Position numbers and translations under genes: made by a program
In this document: positions 1 through 7,515 of the stretch, one piece after another
Layout of the letters: the number at the start of each line of letters is the position of its first letter
How positions within the stretch are numbered: position 1 is the first letter of the stretch
From: Candidatus Scybalomonas excrementavium
Lineage (GTDB): Bacteria; Bacillota; Clostridia; Lachnospirales; Lachnospiraceae
Assembly: GCA_017694765.1 (NCBI GenBank)
Contig: JADIML010000192.1
Span: 1 to 11,567, forward strand
Direction: 5' to 3'
Length of the DNA stretch: 11,567 bases
The notes under the pieces: generated by a model
What the model saw: the letters and a program-made list of their open reading frames with translations, nothing else
Database searches by the model: none
Told to the model about the DNA's origin: nothing

Positions 1-1
1 A

Positions 2-2239
2 CATCCAAATAAAGCGATCAAAGAATTGTTCCGAGGATACGGAATTACGAGAGAACGCTTTTTACAAGCACTTTCTACGGTTCGAGGCAATCAAAGAGTA
101 ACAAGTGATAATCCAGAAGCTACGTATGATACTCTCGAAAAATACGGATACGATCTTGTAGAGAGAGCGAAAAATGGAAAACTTGATCCAGTCATTGGTC
201 GTGATGGAGAAATTCGAAATGTCATTCGAATTTTAAGTCGTAAAACAAAGAACAATCCAGTATTAATTGGAGAACCAGGTGTTGGTAAGACAGCAGTTGT
301 AGAAGGACTTGCACAGCGTATTGTACGTGGAGATGTTCCAGAAGGGTTAAAAGATAAGAGATTATTTTCTCTTGACATGGGCTCTTTAGTGGCTGGGGCG
401 AAATACCGTGGTGAATTTGAAGAACGTTTAAAAGCCGTTCTTGAAGAAGTGAAGAAAAGCGAAGGACAGATTATTTTATTCATCGATGAACTTCATACAA
501 TTGTTGGAGCTGGTAAAACCGAAGGTGCTATGGATGCAGGGAATATGTTAAAACCAATGCTTGCTCGTGGTGAACTTCATTGTATCGGTGCAACAACTTT
601 GGATGAATATCGTAAATATATCGAAAAAGATCCAGCCCTTGAAAGACGTTTCCAGCCGGTTATGGTAGATGAACCAACCGTAGAAGATACGATTTCTATT
701 TTACGTGGATTAAAAGATCGCTATGAAGTTTATCATGGAGTAAAGATTACAGACTCTGCATTAGTAACAGCAGCAACTTTATCCAATCGTTATATTTCTG
801 ATCGTTTCTTACCAGACAAAGCACTTGACTTAGTCGATGAAGCATGTGCTTTAATCAAGACAGAACTCGATTCTATGCCAACAGAACTCGATGAAATTCA
901 AAGAAAGATTATGCAAATGGAAATTGAAGAAGCAGCATTAAAGAAAGAAACCGATCGTTTAAGTAAAGATCGATTGGCAACATTACAAAAAGAATTGGCA
1001 AACTTGAAAGAAGAATTTAACACTGCAAAAGCAACTTGGGATGCAGAAAAAGCATCAGTTGAAAAAGTTCAGAAGTTAAAAGAAGAACTGGATAATGTGC
1101 AAACAGAAATTCAGATTGCCCAAAGAAATTATGACTTAAATAAGGCAGCAGAACTTCAATATGGAACATTACCAGAGTTACAACGTAAATTGGAAGAAGA
1201 AGAGGAAAAAGTAAAAAAAGAAGATCGTTCTCTTGTTCATGAAAGTGTAACCGATGAAGAAATTGCTAAAATTATTTCTCGTTGGACAGGAATTCCAGTT
1301 GCCAAATTAACGGAAAGTGAACGAAATAAAACACTTCATCTTGATCAAGTTCTTCATGAAAGAGTCATTGGACAAGACGAAGGGGTACAAAAAGTAACGG
1401 ATGCAATTATTCGTTCCAAAGCAGGTATTAAAGACCCATCAAAACCAATCGGTTCTTTCTTATTTTTAGGACCAACAGGTGTAGGTAAAACAGAACTTGC
1501 AAAAGCGTTAGCTGAAAGTTTATTTGATGATGAGAATAATATTGTTCGTATCGACATGAGCGAATATATGGAAAAATACTCCGTATCTCGTTTAATTGGA
1601 GCGCCTCCAGGATATGTTGGTTATGAAGAAGGAGGACAGCTTACAGAGGCTGTTCGAAGAAAACCATATTCTGTTGTCTTATTTGATGAAATTGAAAAAG
1701 CACATCCAGATGTCTTTAACGTCTTACTACAAGTATTAGACGATGGACGAGTAACAGATTCACAAGGTAGAACCGTAGATTTTAAAAATACAATTTTAAT
1801 TATGACTTCTAATCTTGGCTCTTCTTATTTATTAGATGGTATTGAAGAGGATGGCGCTATTTCTGAACAGGCACAAGAGGAAGTGATGAGAGATTTAAGA
1901 GGACATTTCCGTCCAGAATTTTTAAACCGTTTAGATGAAATTATTATGTTTAAACCACTTACAAAAGATAATATTGGGAATATTATTCACTTACTTGTAA
2001 ATGATTTAAATAAACGGTTACAAGATCGAGAACTTCAGATTGAGCTAACACAAAAAGCAAAAGATTATATTATAGAACATGGTTATGATCCAATTTATGG
2101 TGCAAGACCTCTAAAACGATATTTACAAAAACATGTAGAAACATTAGCTGCACGTTTAATTTTAAGCGATGGGGTGCAAGCACAAGATACGATTTTAATT
2201 GATGTGAATAATGATGAATTAGTTGCAAAAGTAAAATAA
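2..2239 (+). CDS. clpB: ClpB-type disaggregase (AAA+ chaperone), 5' end missing
   Basis: ATP-driven Hsp100 chaperone of the cytoplasm that threads aggregated proteins through a hexamer pore, normally together with DnaK. The reading frame is open to the left edge. By comparison with E. coli ClpB the visible 745 codons lack about 116 residues, i.e. most of the N-terminal substrate domain; the TTG at 26 is an internal codon and not a start. Numbering from the first visible codon: AAA1 has Walker A GEPGVGKT at 90-97, pore loop KYRG at 134-137 and Walker B FIDE at 160-163. The coiled-coil middle domain, diagnostic of ClpB against ClpA, spans about 298-413. AAA2 has GPTGVGKT at 490-497, pore loop GYVG at 537-540, LFDE at 560-563, the arginine-finger segment FRPEFLNR at 636-643 and sensor-2 GARPLKR at 700-706. 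No ClpP-binding loop is apparent. It looks intact from AAA1 onward. The promoter, and any CtsR or HrcA site, lies outside the window. Confidence 0.97.
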   Translation, partial: HPNKAIKELFRGYGITRERFLQALSTVRGNQRVTSDNPEATYDTLEKYGYDLVERAKNGKLDPVIGRDGEIRNVIRILSRKTKNNPVLIGEPGVGKTAVVEGLAQRIVRGDVPEGLKDKRLFSLDMGSLVAGAKYRGEFEERLKAVLEEVKKSEGQIILFIDELHTIVGAGKTEGAMDAGNMLKPMLARGELHCIGATTLDEYRKYIEKDPALERRFQPVMVDEPTVEDTISILRGLKDRYEVYHGVKITDSALVTAATLSNRYISDRFLPDKALDLVDEACALIKTELDSMPTELDEIQRKIMQMEIEEAALKKETDRLSKDRLATLQKELANLKEEFNTAKATWDAEKASVEKVQKLKEELDNVQTEIQIAQRNYDLNKAAELQYGTLPELQRKLEEEEEKVKKEDRSLVHESVTDEEIAKIISRWTGIPVAKLTESERNKTLHLDQVLHERVIGQDEGVQKVTDAIIRSKAGIKDPSKPIGSFLFLGPTGVGKTELAKALAESLFDDENNIVRIDMSEYMEKYSVSRLIGAPPGYVGYEEGGQLTEAVRRKPYSVVLFDEIEKAHPDVFNVLLQVLDDGRVTDSQGRTVDFKNTILIMTSNLGSSYLLDGIEEDGAISEQAQEEVMRDLRGHFRPEFLNRLDEIIMFKPLTKDNIGNIIHLLVNDLNKRLQDRELQIELTQKAKDYIIEHGYDPIYGARPLKRYLQKHVETLAARLILSDGVQAQDTILIDVNNDELVAKVK

Positions 2240-2250
2240 GGAAATTTCAC

Positions 2251-2309
2251 AAGGTTATTTTATAAAAGAAGATTTGGCTAACAATTCTTTTATAGAATAG
2301 CCTTTTTCC
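2251..2309 (+). terminator. Rho-independent terminator of clpB
   Basis: Twelve bases after the clpB stop, 2251-2270 can pair with 2285-2304 in a 20-bp stem with two G-U pairs, around a 14-nt loop, followed by a T-rich tract (2303-2307, then CC and more T). A shorter alternative stem also exists, with GGCT and ATTCT (2276-2288) against AGAATAGCC (2294-2302); it would compete with the long one. This separates clpB from the downstream gene run. Confidence 0.85.
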
Positions 2310-2344
2310 TTTATAAGTCTCTTTATTTTTGAACTAAAATAAGA

Positions 2345-2350
2345 TATACT
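2345..2350 (+). promoter_or_regulatory. Possible -10 element for the CYTH gene run
   Basis: TATACT lies 38 bases upstream of the ATG at 2389, in the short gap after the clpB terminator where a new promoter is expected. No good -35 sits 17 bases upstream (TTTATT at 2322-2327 is weak), so the assignment rests on the -10 match and position. The ribosome binding site AAGGAAG (2372-2378) is 10 bases before the ATG. Confidence 0.35.
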
Positions 2351-2388
2351 AAGCAAATAGGATCATAAAGAAAGGAAGAGCGAAGTTT

Positions 2389-2850
2389 ATGGAAATAGAA
2401 CGCAAATTTTTAGTCGATCCGCTACCAAAGGGGTTAGAACAATTTACAAAACGAAGAATTGAACAGGGGTATTTATGTACCAATCCAGTTGTAAGAATTA
2501 GACAGATGGATGATTCCTATATTTTAACATATAAATCATCAGGTATGATGGCAAGGCAAGAAGCAGAATTTCCTCTTACAAAAGAAGCCTATGAACATTT
2601 GAAGGAAAAAGTAGATGGTCGTGTGATTACAAAAGATCGATATGTAATTCCTTATGGACAATGGAAGATTGAACTTGATTATTTTCATGGAGATTTAGAA
2701 GGAATGGTTCTTGCTGAGGTAGAGTTTGCATCTTTAGAGGAGGCTAACAATTTCCAAGCACCAGATTGGTTTCAAAAAGATGTGACATTTGAAAAAGAAT
2801 ATCATAATAGTTATTTATCCAGTGCCAAAGAATTACCTGATTTTTGCTAA
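2389..2850 (+). CDS. CYTH-domain protein (triphosphate tunnel metalloenzyme family)
   Basis: Cytosolic 153-residue protein that is essentially a single CYTH domain. This fold forms a beta tunnel that binds triphosphates with divalent metal; bacterial single-domain members characterised so far are mostly inorganic or nucleoside triphosphatases. Visible signature residues are the N-terminal EIERK (2-6), basic tunnel residues in VVRIRQ (R36, R38), YKS (K49) and R56, acidic strands at E58/E60, the WKIELDYF strand (E95, D97), AEVEF with E110 and E112, and the conserved C-terminal YHNSYL (138-143). Length and motifs agree with the small bacterial subgroup, so the protein looks complete and active. 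It is the first gene of a same-strand run with the DJ-1-like, DUF1189-like and YdcF genes. The true substrate cannot be read from the sequence; adenylate cyclase activity is possible in this superfamily but less likely for this short form. Confidence 0.92.
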   Translation: MEIERKFLVDPLPKGLEQFTKRRIEQGYLCTNPVVRIRQMDDSYILTYKSSGMMARQEAEFPLTKEAYEHLKEKVDGRVITKDRYVIPYGQWKIELDYFHGDLEGMVLAEVEFASLEEANNFQAPDWFQKDVTFEKEYHNSYLSSAKELPDFC

Positions 2851-2872
2851 AAATAAGTTTTTATAGTATAAA
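2844..2872 (+). promoter_or_regulatory. Possible internal promoter before the DJ-1 gene
   Basis: TTGCTA (2844-2849, overlapping the CYTH stop codon) and TATAAA (2867-2872) are separated by 17 bases, a fair sigma-A arrangement. The -10 lies within a perfect palindrome, TTTTTATAGTATAAAAA at 2858-2874. The region is extremely AT-rich, so chance matches are likely. No terminator is visible, so read-through from the CYTH gene is also expected. Confidence 0.35.
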
Positions 2873-2944
2873 AATAAATGATATAAAAATGATAAAAAAA
2901 TAATAGAAAGTAATAAAAAAATACAATGAAAGGAAAAAATAATT

Positions 2945-3508
2945 ATGAAGCAAGTATATGTGATGTTAGCCAATGGATTTGAAGAGATTGAAGCATTAAC
3001 CGTAGTTGATATTTTAAGACGAGGAGATGTTAAAACTGCCACAGTGTCCATTACAGAGGAAAAGAAAGTAGTAAGTTCTCATGGAATCGTTGTAGAAGCA
3101 GATCTTTGTTTTTCCGAGATGAAAGAAGAGGATGCAGAAGCTATTGTATTACCAGGAGGAATGCCTGGTACAATAAATTTAAAAGAAAAACAAGAGCTTA
3201 TGGATATGCTTACAAGACGCTATGAAAAGAAACAGCTTATTGCAGCGATTTGTGCAGCACCAGGGCTGATTTTAGGAGATCTTGGTATGTTAGAAGGAAG
3301 AAATGCAACTTGTTATCCTGCTATGGCAGAGTATATGAAAGGTGCCAATTATCAAAAAGAAGAACAAGTAGTACAAGATGAGTTTTTGATTACAGCATGT
3401 GGTATGGGAGCTGCAATTCCATTTTCTTTAAAAATATTAGAAGTATTAAAAGGGAAAGAAGTGGCAAAACAAGTACAAGAAAGTATTTTGTATGAAAATA
3501 AAAACTAA
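2945..3508 (+). CDS. DJ-1/PfpI-family protein (ThiJ/YajL-like)
   Basis: Cytosolic protein of 187 residues of the DJ-1 clade of the class I glutamine-amidotransferase-like fold. The reactive cysteine is C103 in the nucleophile elbow AAICAAPG, and the conserved partner acid is E16 in GFEEIE, matching human DJ-1 C106 and E18. The glycine-rich LPGGMPG at 69-75 is the usual family loop, and the C-terminal ACGMGAAIPFSLKILEVL segment also follows DJ-1. The His of the DJ-1 THP motif is replaced by Cys (CYP). Family members have been assigned glyoxalase III, deglycase or redox-sensing activity, and the physiological role is disputed; protection from reactive carbonyls or oxidative stress is an inference. 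AAGGA at 2930-2934 lies 10 bases before the ATG. It follows the CYTH gene by 94 AT-rich bases and precedes the DUF1189-like gene by 22. Confidence 0.93.
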   Translation: MKQVYVMLANGFEEIEALTVVDILRRGDVKTATVSITEEKKVVSSHGIVVEADLCFSEMKEEDAEAIVLPGGMPGTINLKEKQELMDMLTRRYEKKQLIAAICAAPGLILGDLGMLEGRNATCYPAMAEYMKGANYQKEEQVVQDEFLITACGMGAAIPFSLKILEVLKGKEVAKQVQESILYENKN

Positions 3509-3530
3509 GAAAGGGTAACAAAAGAAAAGA

Positions 3531-4343
3531 ATGAAGGAGTCAAATAATAAGATTAGTATCATTGATCAATTTATATATGCAGTGTTCAAAACAAAAGAAT
3601 ACCCAACGCTAGTAAAGCAAGGAATGGGGCGAGCTTTAAACTTTGCATTTGTTATGTCAATACTGATTACGATAATGGCTTTTGTGATTCCATTAGTTGG
3701 ATACCAATTAAGTTTATCTGGACTGCGTAACTTTTTTAAGGAAGGTATTCAGGAGTTCACCATTGAAGATGGCGTGCTAACAATGGATGGAATGATCGAT
3801 ATGAATTTCTTTGGCATTGATGTTACAGTCGATCCAAGTGTGGAACAATATACAGCAAATGATTTTGATGAAAATGCTCTTGCTCAGATTTTAGTGAGTA
3901 AACATAATGTGATAATAAAAAATACAATATTTGTAGATAATATCTCTTTTAGTAGTTTGAAGGATATTACAATTAATAATGATTTTTTAGTTCAACTGGT
4001 ACCTTTTATTTATGGAACAGAAGTTTTTCTAGTCATTATGATACTGATTATGCAATTTCTTTGGTATTTACTAGGAGCAGCAGGTTATACATTAGTAGCA
4101 CTTTCATTTGTTTCATTAAAACCTACAGTATCCCAAACTATCGCAATCTCTGATTTATTTCAAATAGGGATCTATTGTAAAACACTGATGTCATTTTTAA
4201 CAGCAATGAATGAAAGTCTTGGGTATCCAATTGGAGTGCAATATTGGCAAACAGCAACTTGTGTCATTACATTTTTCTATTTATCAAAAGGAGTATCTGC
4301 ATATATGGCAAAAGATAAGAAACCACCAAAGGCATTATCATAA
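3531..4343 (+). CDS. DUF1189-like multi-pass membrane protein
   Basis: Protein of 270 residues with no recognisable catalytic motif. A soluble N-terminal lead (FIYAVFKTKEYPTLV, about 14-28) precedes a first membrane helix at about 36-58. A large loop at about 60-155 is probably extracytoplasmic and contains repeated acidic and aromatic stretches. Four more hydrophobic segments follow near 159-180, 183-198, 208-226 and 238-254, and the end is lysine-rich (KDKKPPK). This layout, with FYxAxFKxKxY-like start and a multi-helix C-terminal block, resembles the DUF1189 family of Firmicutes, whose function is unknown; a Yip1-like protein is an alternative. The start has only a weak upstream purine stretch (GAAAGGG at 3509-3515, 15 bases away). 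The gene lies 22 bases after the DJ-1 gene, so translation in the same transcript is likely. Confidence 0.72.
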   Translation: MKESNNKISIIDQFIYAVFKTKEYPTLVKQGMGRALNFAFVMSILITIMAFVIPLVGYQLSLSGLRNFFKEGIQEFTIEDGVLTMDGMIDMNFFGIDVTVDPSVEQYTANDFDENALAQILVSKHNVIIKNTIFVDNISFSSLKDITINNDFLVQLVPFIYGTEVFLVIMILIMQFLWYLLGAAGYTLVALSFVSLKPTVSQTIAISDLFQIGIYCKTLMSFLTAMNESLGYPIGVQYWQTATCVITFFYLSKGVSAYMAKDKKPPKALS

Positions 4344-4391
4344 GACATTATCACATAATATATGATGAAAAGATAAAGAAAAGAGAGAAAG

Positions 4392-5156
4392 ATGGAACCA
4401 TTATTATATGTATGTGGGATTTTTTGTATTCTGTATTATATAAGAATTATTTCTCATGCAGGAATCGGAGCAGCATTTGCACCAATCTGGATATTATTTG
4501 CCATTGTATGTATGGGAAGTGGTTTCTTGCTAAAATTTCAATTTTTAGAAAAACTATGGATTCCAATATGGATTCAAATAATAGGTTGTAGCATTGTAGT
4601 ATTTGGAATACTGGTATTTTGCATCGTAGAGGGAATACTTATCTATTATGGACATGTAAAGCCAAAACAGCAGGCAGATTATATGATTGTATTAGGTGCA
4701 AAAGTGAATGGAAGAATTCCTTCAAAAACATTACAAAGAAGAGTAGAAAAATCGGCATTGTATTTACAAGAAAATAAAAAGACAAAAGTAATTGTATCTG
4801 GTGGAATGGGACGTGGAGAACGTGTAACAGAAGCTTTTGCTATGAAGCAGTTATTAGTACAAAGAGGTATTTCATCTGATAGAATTATTATGGAAGAAAA
4901 GTCCGTAAATACGGATCAAAATATTCGATTTAGTAAATCATTCATAAAGGAGCAAAGCCAAAAGAGTATGGAACAATTAGAACTTGTCATTGCTACAAGT
5001 GATTTTCATATATTTCGGGGAATTTCTTTGGCAAAAAAACAAGGATTTAAAAAAGTATCTGGTTGCCCATCAAAATCCGATTGTATTTTAGCGATACACT
5101 ATTATGTAAGAGAATTTTTTGCAGTTGTAAAAGATAAACTTATGAATCATATATAG
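4392..5156 (+). CDS. YdcF/SanA-type DUF218 membrane protein
   Basis: Protein of 254 residues with three N-terminal hydrophobic helices (about 3-19, 28-48, 58-85) followed by a DUF218 domain from about 96 to 245. Family signatures visible are the first strand YMIVLGAKVNGRIPS (97-111) with the conserved leucine-glycine-alanine turn, the RRVEKSALYL helix, VIVSGGMGRGE (133-143) with the SGG motif, the TEA helix start at 146-148, ExSxNTDQN-type EEKSVNTDQNIRFS (168-181), and ATSDFHIFR (201-209). DUF218 proteins have a Rossmann-like fold; E. coli YdcF binds S-adenosylmethionine and SanA/ElyC members affect envelope integrity, so an envelope role is plausible but not shown here. The purine stretch upstream (AAGAGAGAAAG) is a weak ribosome binding site. 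It is the last gene before a convergent terminator. Confidence 0.9.
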   Translation: MEPLLYVCGIFCILYYIRIISHAGIGAAFAPIWILFAIVCMGSGFLLKFQFLEKLWIPIWIQIIGCSIVVFGILVFCIVEGILIYYGHVKPKQQADYMIVLGAKVNGRIPSKTLQRRVEKSALYLQENKKTKVIVSGGMGRGERVTEAFAMKQLLVQRGISSDRIIMEEKSVNTDQNIRFSKSFIKEQSQKSMEQLELVIATSDFHIFRGISLAKKQGFKKVSGCPSKSDCILAIHYYVREFFAVVKDKLMNHI

Positions 5157-5208
5157 TCTGTGTTTAAAATATGTGAAGAAGCAAAGGGAATGTAGTAATC
5201 ATTTTCAT

Positions 5209-5254
5209 AAAAAACAGATTGTAAGGAGGAAAAATCCGTTACAATCTGTTTTTT
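5209..5254. terminator. Bidirectional terminator between the ydcF-like gene and glmS
   Basis: A16-bp perfect stem pairs 5209-5224 with 5239-5254 (core ACAGATTGTAA / TTACAATCTGT). The 14-nt loop GGAGGAAAAATCCG can itself form a short GGA/TCC pair. The T run on the + side (5249-5260) and the A run on the left arm give a U tail to both transcripts. The glmS stop codon at 5260-5262 lies only 5 bases from the stem, which therefore serves the convergent genes on both sides. Confidence 0.9.
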
Positions 5255-5259
5255 GTTTT

Positions 5260-7083
5260 TTATTCTACTGTTACAGATTTTGCTAAGTTTCTAGGTTGAT
5301 CCACATCCAGTCCACGATGTAAAGAAACATAGTAAGATAAAAATTGAACGGCTACAGATATAGTAAATGGTGTAAATAATTCATCTGTTTTTGGCAGTTC
5401 AATGAGAGCATCTGCAACATCAGGATATGCACTCATATCTTGATCAGTAATGACAAGTATTTTAGAACCTCTTGCCTTCACTTCACGAATGTTCGAAATC
5501 ATTTTTGGAACAGTAATCGTATTTGTTACAATAGCAACGACTGGAACTTGATCGGTAATAAGAGCAATTGGACCATGTTTTAATTCACCAGCAACATAGG
5601 CTTCAGAGTGAATATAAGAGATTTCTTTTAATTTTAAAGAACCTTCACAAGCAAGAGGATAATCAAGACCACGTCCTAAGAAGAAACAATCAGAAGTTTC
5701 AGACAGCATAGAAGAAACTTCTTTTAATGTAGGTTCAAGTTGTAACGCAGTTTCTATTACTTTAGGAAGAGAGGAAAGCTCTTCGATAAAAGTATGTAAT
5801 TGCTCTTGTGATAGTAGATTGCGAACAGAAGCAATTTTTCCACAAATCAAGTAGAGAGCAGCCATTTGAACAGTAAATGCTTTTGTACTTGCAACTGCAA
5901 TTTCTGGCCCGGCATGTGTATAAAGAACATAGTCACTTTCTCGAGCAATGGAAGAACCTTTTACATTGACGATAGCAAGTGTTTTAGAACCACGTTCTTT
6001 TGCAAGGTGAAGTGCTGCAAGGGAGTCAGCAGTTTCGCCAGATTGAGAGATAATCATAACAAGAGTTTTATCATCAATAATCGGATCACCATAGCGAAAT
6101 TCAGAAGCAGGTTCTACAGAAACTGGAATTCTAAGAACTTTTTCAATTAATGATTTTCCAACAAGACCAGCATTCATAGCAGTACCACAAGCAGTAATTA
6201 CGATATTAGAAAAGTTCATAAATAAAGAATCTGGAATTTGTTCTTCTTCAAAATTAATAACACCATTTTTAATACGAGGCATAATCGTTGTTAAAAGAGA
6301 GTCTGGTTGTTCATGAATTTCTTTTAACATAAAGTGTGCATATCCATTTTTTTGTGCGCTATCTGCATCCCAAGAAGCATGTAACATCGTTGGTTTCACT
6401 TCATTACCAGCAAAATTAAGAAGCTTGATTCCATTTTTGGTTAATTTAGCAACATGATGTTCTGGAACGATAAAGTAATCTTTGGAATATTCAATTAATG
6501 CAGTCATATCAGAAGCAATATAAGAGCCAAATTCATTTTCGACAGCAACAAGAGGGCTTGCATTACGAACACAGTAAATTTCATTAGGATGATCGGCAAA
6601 TAAAATACAAAATGCGTAAGCACCTTCTAGTTTTGCACAAGCCGTTTCAATGGTTTCTAAAGGATTCCCGTTATAAAGATGAGAAAATAACATAGCTGCA
6701 ATTTCTGTATCTGTTTGAGATTTTGGAAACTTATTAACCTTAGCTAACTCTAAAGCAATTTCACTATAGTTTTCAATAATTCCATTATGAATCAAAGTAA
6801 CAGAGCCGTTAGAATGTGGATGTGCATTTGTTTCTGTCACACCACCATGAGTTGCCCATCTTGTATGACCAATTCCACAATAAGAATTTTTTGGAGCAAG
6901 TGCCATCACTTTATTACGAAGTTCTTGTACTTTTCCTGTTGTTTTAATTGTTTCAATCCTTTGCTCATTTTGAGAAAGTGCAATACCAGCACTATCGTAA
7001 CCACGATACTCTAATTTAGAAAGACCATCGAGTAAAATATCAGTAGCATGATTACTACCGCAATAACCAATAATTCCACACAT
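5260..7083 (-). CDS. glmS: Glutamine--fructose-6-phosphate aminotransferase (isomerizing)
   Basis: Makes glucosamine-6-phosphate from fructose-6-phosphate and glutamine, the first committed step toward UDP-GlcNAc for peptidoglycan and other wall polymers. The protein has 607 residues, the normal length. The N-terminal class II glutaminase domain starts MCGIIGYCG, so C2 becomes the N-terminal nucleophile after Met removal; RGYDSAG (27-33), HTRWATHG (73-80) and HNGIIENY (99-106) are the expected glutaminase motifs. Two SIS isomerase domains follow: one has TACGTAMNAG (297-306) and SQSGETADS (347-355), the second has GRGLDYPLACEGSLKLKEIS (470-489) and the AYVAGELKHGP loop (495-505). The end PRNLAKSVTVE is the conserved C-tail of the family. 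The ribosome binding site AAGGAGA (complement of 7091-7097) is 7 bases from the start. The gene is convergent with the ydcF-like gene and divergent from the LTA-synthase-family gene. Confidence 0.99.
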   Translation of the reverse strand: MCGIIGYCGSNHATDILLDGLSKLEYRGYDSAGIALSQNEQRIETIKTTGKVQELRNKVMALAPKNSYCGIGHTRWATHGGVTETNAHPHSNGSVTLIHNGIIENYSEIALELAKVNKFPKSQTDTEIAAMLFSHLYNGNPLETIETACAKLEGAYAFCILFADHPNEIYCVRNASPLVAVENEFGSYIASDMTALIEYSKDYFIVPEHHVAKLTKNGIKLLNFAGNEVKPTMLHASWDADSAQKNGYAHFMLKEIHEQPDSLLTTIMPRIKNGVINFEEEQIPDSLFMNFSNIVITACGTAMNAGLVGKSLIEKVLRIPVSVEPASEFRYGDPIIDDKTLVMIISQSGETADSLAALHLAKERGSKTLAIVNVKGSSIARESDYVLYTHAGPEIAVASTKAFTVQMAALYLICGKIASVRNLLSQEQLHTFIEELSSLPKVIETALQLEPTLKEVSSMLSETSDCFFLGRGLDYPLACEGSLKLKEISYIHSEAYVAGELKHGPIALITDQVPVVAIVTNTITVPKMISNIREVKARGSKILVITDQDMSAYPDVADALIELPKTDELFTPFTISVAVQFLSYYVSLHRGLDVDQPRNLAKSVTVE

Positions 7084-7164
7084 AATAGATTCTCCTTTTT
7101 CAATGTAATATTTTAAGAATGTAAAAATAAATGTTTAAATATATGATTACGTGAGGAAATCCTC

Positions 7165-7322
7165 GACTATACTGAATTTGTACCAAAAGTTACCTTTTCG
7201 TTTTGTCAGTATATCACGTATTCGAGGAGATACGAGAGAGCATCCGCCGATAGTTCGATCACTCTCTACCTCGTCTACACAACCATTTCATAGTTGATTT
7301 CAATGATTGGTACTGGCGCTTA
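7165..7322 (-). ncRNA. glmS ribozyme (glucosamine-6-phosphate-activated self-cleaving RNA)
   Basis: The transcribed leader of glmS carries the family's hallmark elements in order. AGCGCC (complement of 7315-7320) has the cleavage position expected between A7320 and G7319. A P1-like stem forms between CAATCATT (7309-7302) and AATGGTTG (7288-7281), with one G-U pair. Next come the conserved core GACGAGG (7274-7268), the P3 arms AGAGAG (7267-7262) and CTCTCT (7240-7235), and between them ATCGA (7259-7255) and the hallmark TCGGCGGATG (7250-7241). A P4-type stem ATACTGA / TCAGTAT (7213-7207 / 7174-7168) encloses a GAAAAGGTAAC region. CCTCG (7227-7223) can pair with CGAGG of the core. Glucosamine-6-phosphate acts as cofactor: cleavage leads to mRNA decay and so gives product feedback on glmS. 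The exact 3' border is approximate. Confidence 0.95.
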
Positions 7323-7372
7323 AAATAATAAATTGTCAGATAGTTCTATTTCCTGCACGCAGAATCTTTTTT

Positions 7373-7401
7373 AAATTAGCATTATGTTAAAAAAAAGTCA
7401 A
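7373..7401 (-). promoter_or_regulatory. glmS promoter (sigma-A type, extended -10)
   Basis: On the minus strand TTGACT (complement of 7396-7401) is separated by 17 bases from TAATTT (complement of 7373-7378), which is preceded by TGC, an extended -10. Transcription would start near 7366, about 45 bases before the ribozyme cleavage position, leaving a short 5' fragment. Confidence 0.7.
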
Positions 7402-7408
7402 CTAAATC

Positions 7409-7440
7409 TTTCTTAATTTGTAAGAAATTTTTGTAAGAAA
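7409..7440 (+). repeat. Direct repeat TTTGTAAGAAA x2 with overlapping inverted repeat
   Basis: TTTGTAAGAAA occurs at 7417-7427 and again at 7430-7440, a 13-bp period. The first copy also pairs with TTTCTTA at 7409-7415 as a 7-bp inverted repeat with a 5-nt loop. The array lies between the divergent glmS and LTA-synthase-family promoters, immediately upstream of the latter's -35 region, where an activator or repressor site could be. No protein can be named. Confidence 0.6.
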
Positions 7441-7444
7441 AGAG

Positions 7445-7473
7445 TGTAAAATTAAGTAAAATAGGAGTATAAT
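7445..7473 (+). promoter_or_regulatory. Promoter of the LTA-synthase-family gene
   Basis: A perfect TATAAT at 7468-7473 lies 17 bases after TGTAAA (7445-7450), a weak -35. A poor -35 with a perfect -10 is typical of a promoter helped by an upstream-bound regulator, and the direct repeats at 7417-7440 are placed for this. The predicted start near 7480 lies inside TTGTA-GGTA... TACAA (7474-7478 / 7483-7487), a small inverted repeat. The leader is about 80 nt. Confidence 0.6.
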
Positions 7474-7515
7474 TTGTAGGTATACAATTTAAGGAAAAAG
7501 GAATCAGGAAAAATA

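Noticed and set aside
26..28. TTG at 26 as the start of clpB
   Set aside because: The same frame continues upstream to the window edge with family-like sequence and there is no ribosome binding site; the gene is truncated by the window.
91..483. Minus-strand open frame of 130 codons opposite clpB
   Set aside because: It is antisense to a strongly conserved AAA1 domain, has no ribosome binding site and its product resembles no family; it is a shadow frame.
1354..1557. Minus-strand open frame opposite the clpB AAA2 region
   Set aside because: Short, antisense to the conserved Walker A region, with no independent signals.
2833..3051. Minus-strand frame across the CYTH/DJ-1 gap
   Set aside because: The hydrophobic composition comes from the AT-rich spacer, and it overlaps two well-supported genes.
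3531..3552. AAGGAG inside codons 2-3 of the DUF1189-like gene as the ribosome binding site of a later start
   Set aside because: The only start-like codon at a suitable distance is ATT at 3552, which is rare as an initiator; the ATG at 3531 is preferred despite its weak upstream signal.
5866..6150. Plus-strand frames opposite glmS (also 6787-7014)
   Set aside because: The coding evidence for GlmS on the minus strand is complete; these translations are low-complexity and cysteine/phenylalanine-rich, as expected of antisense frames.
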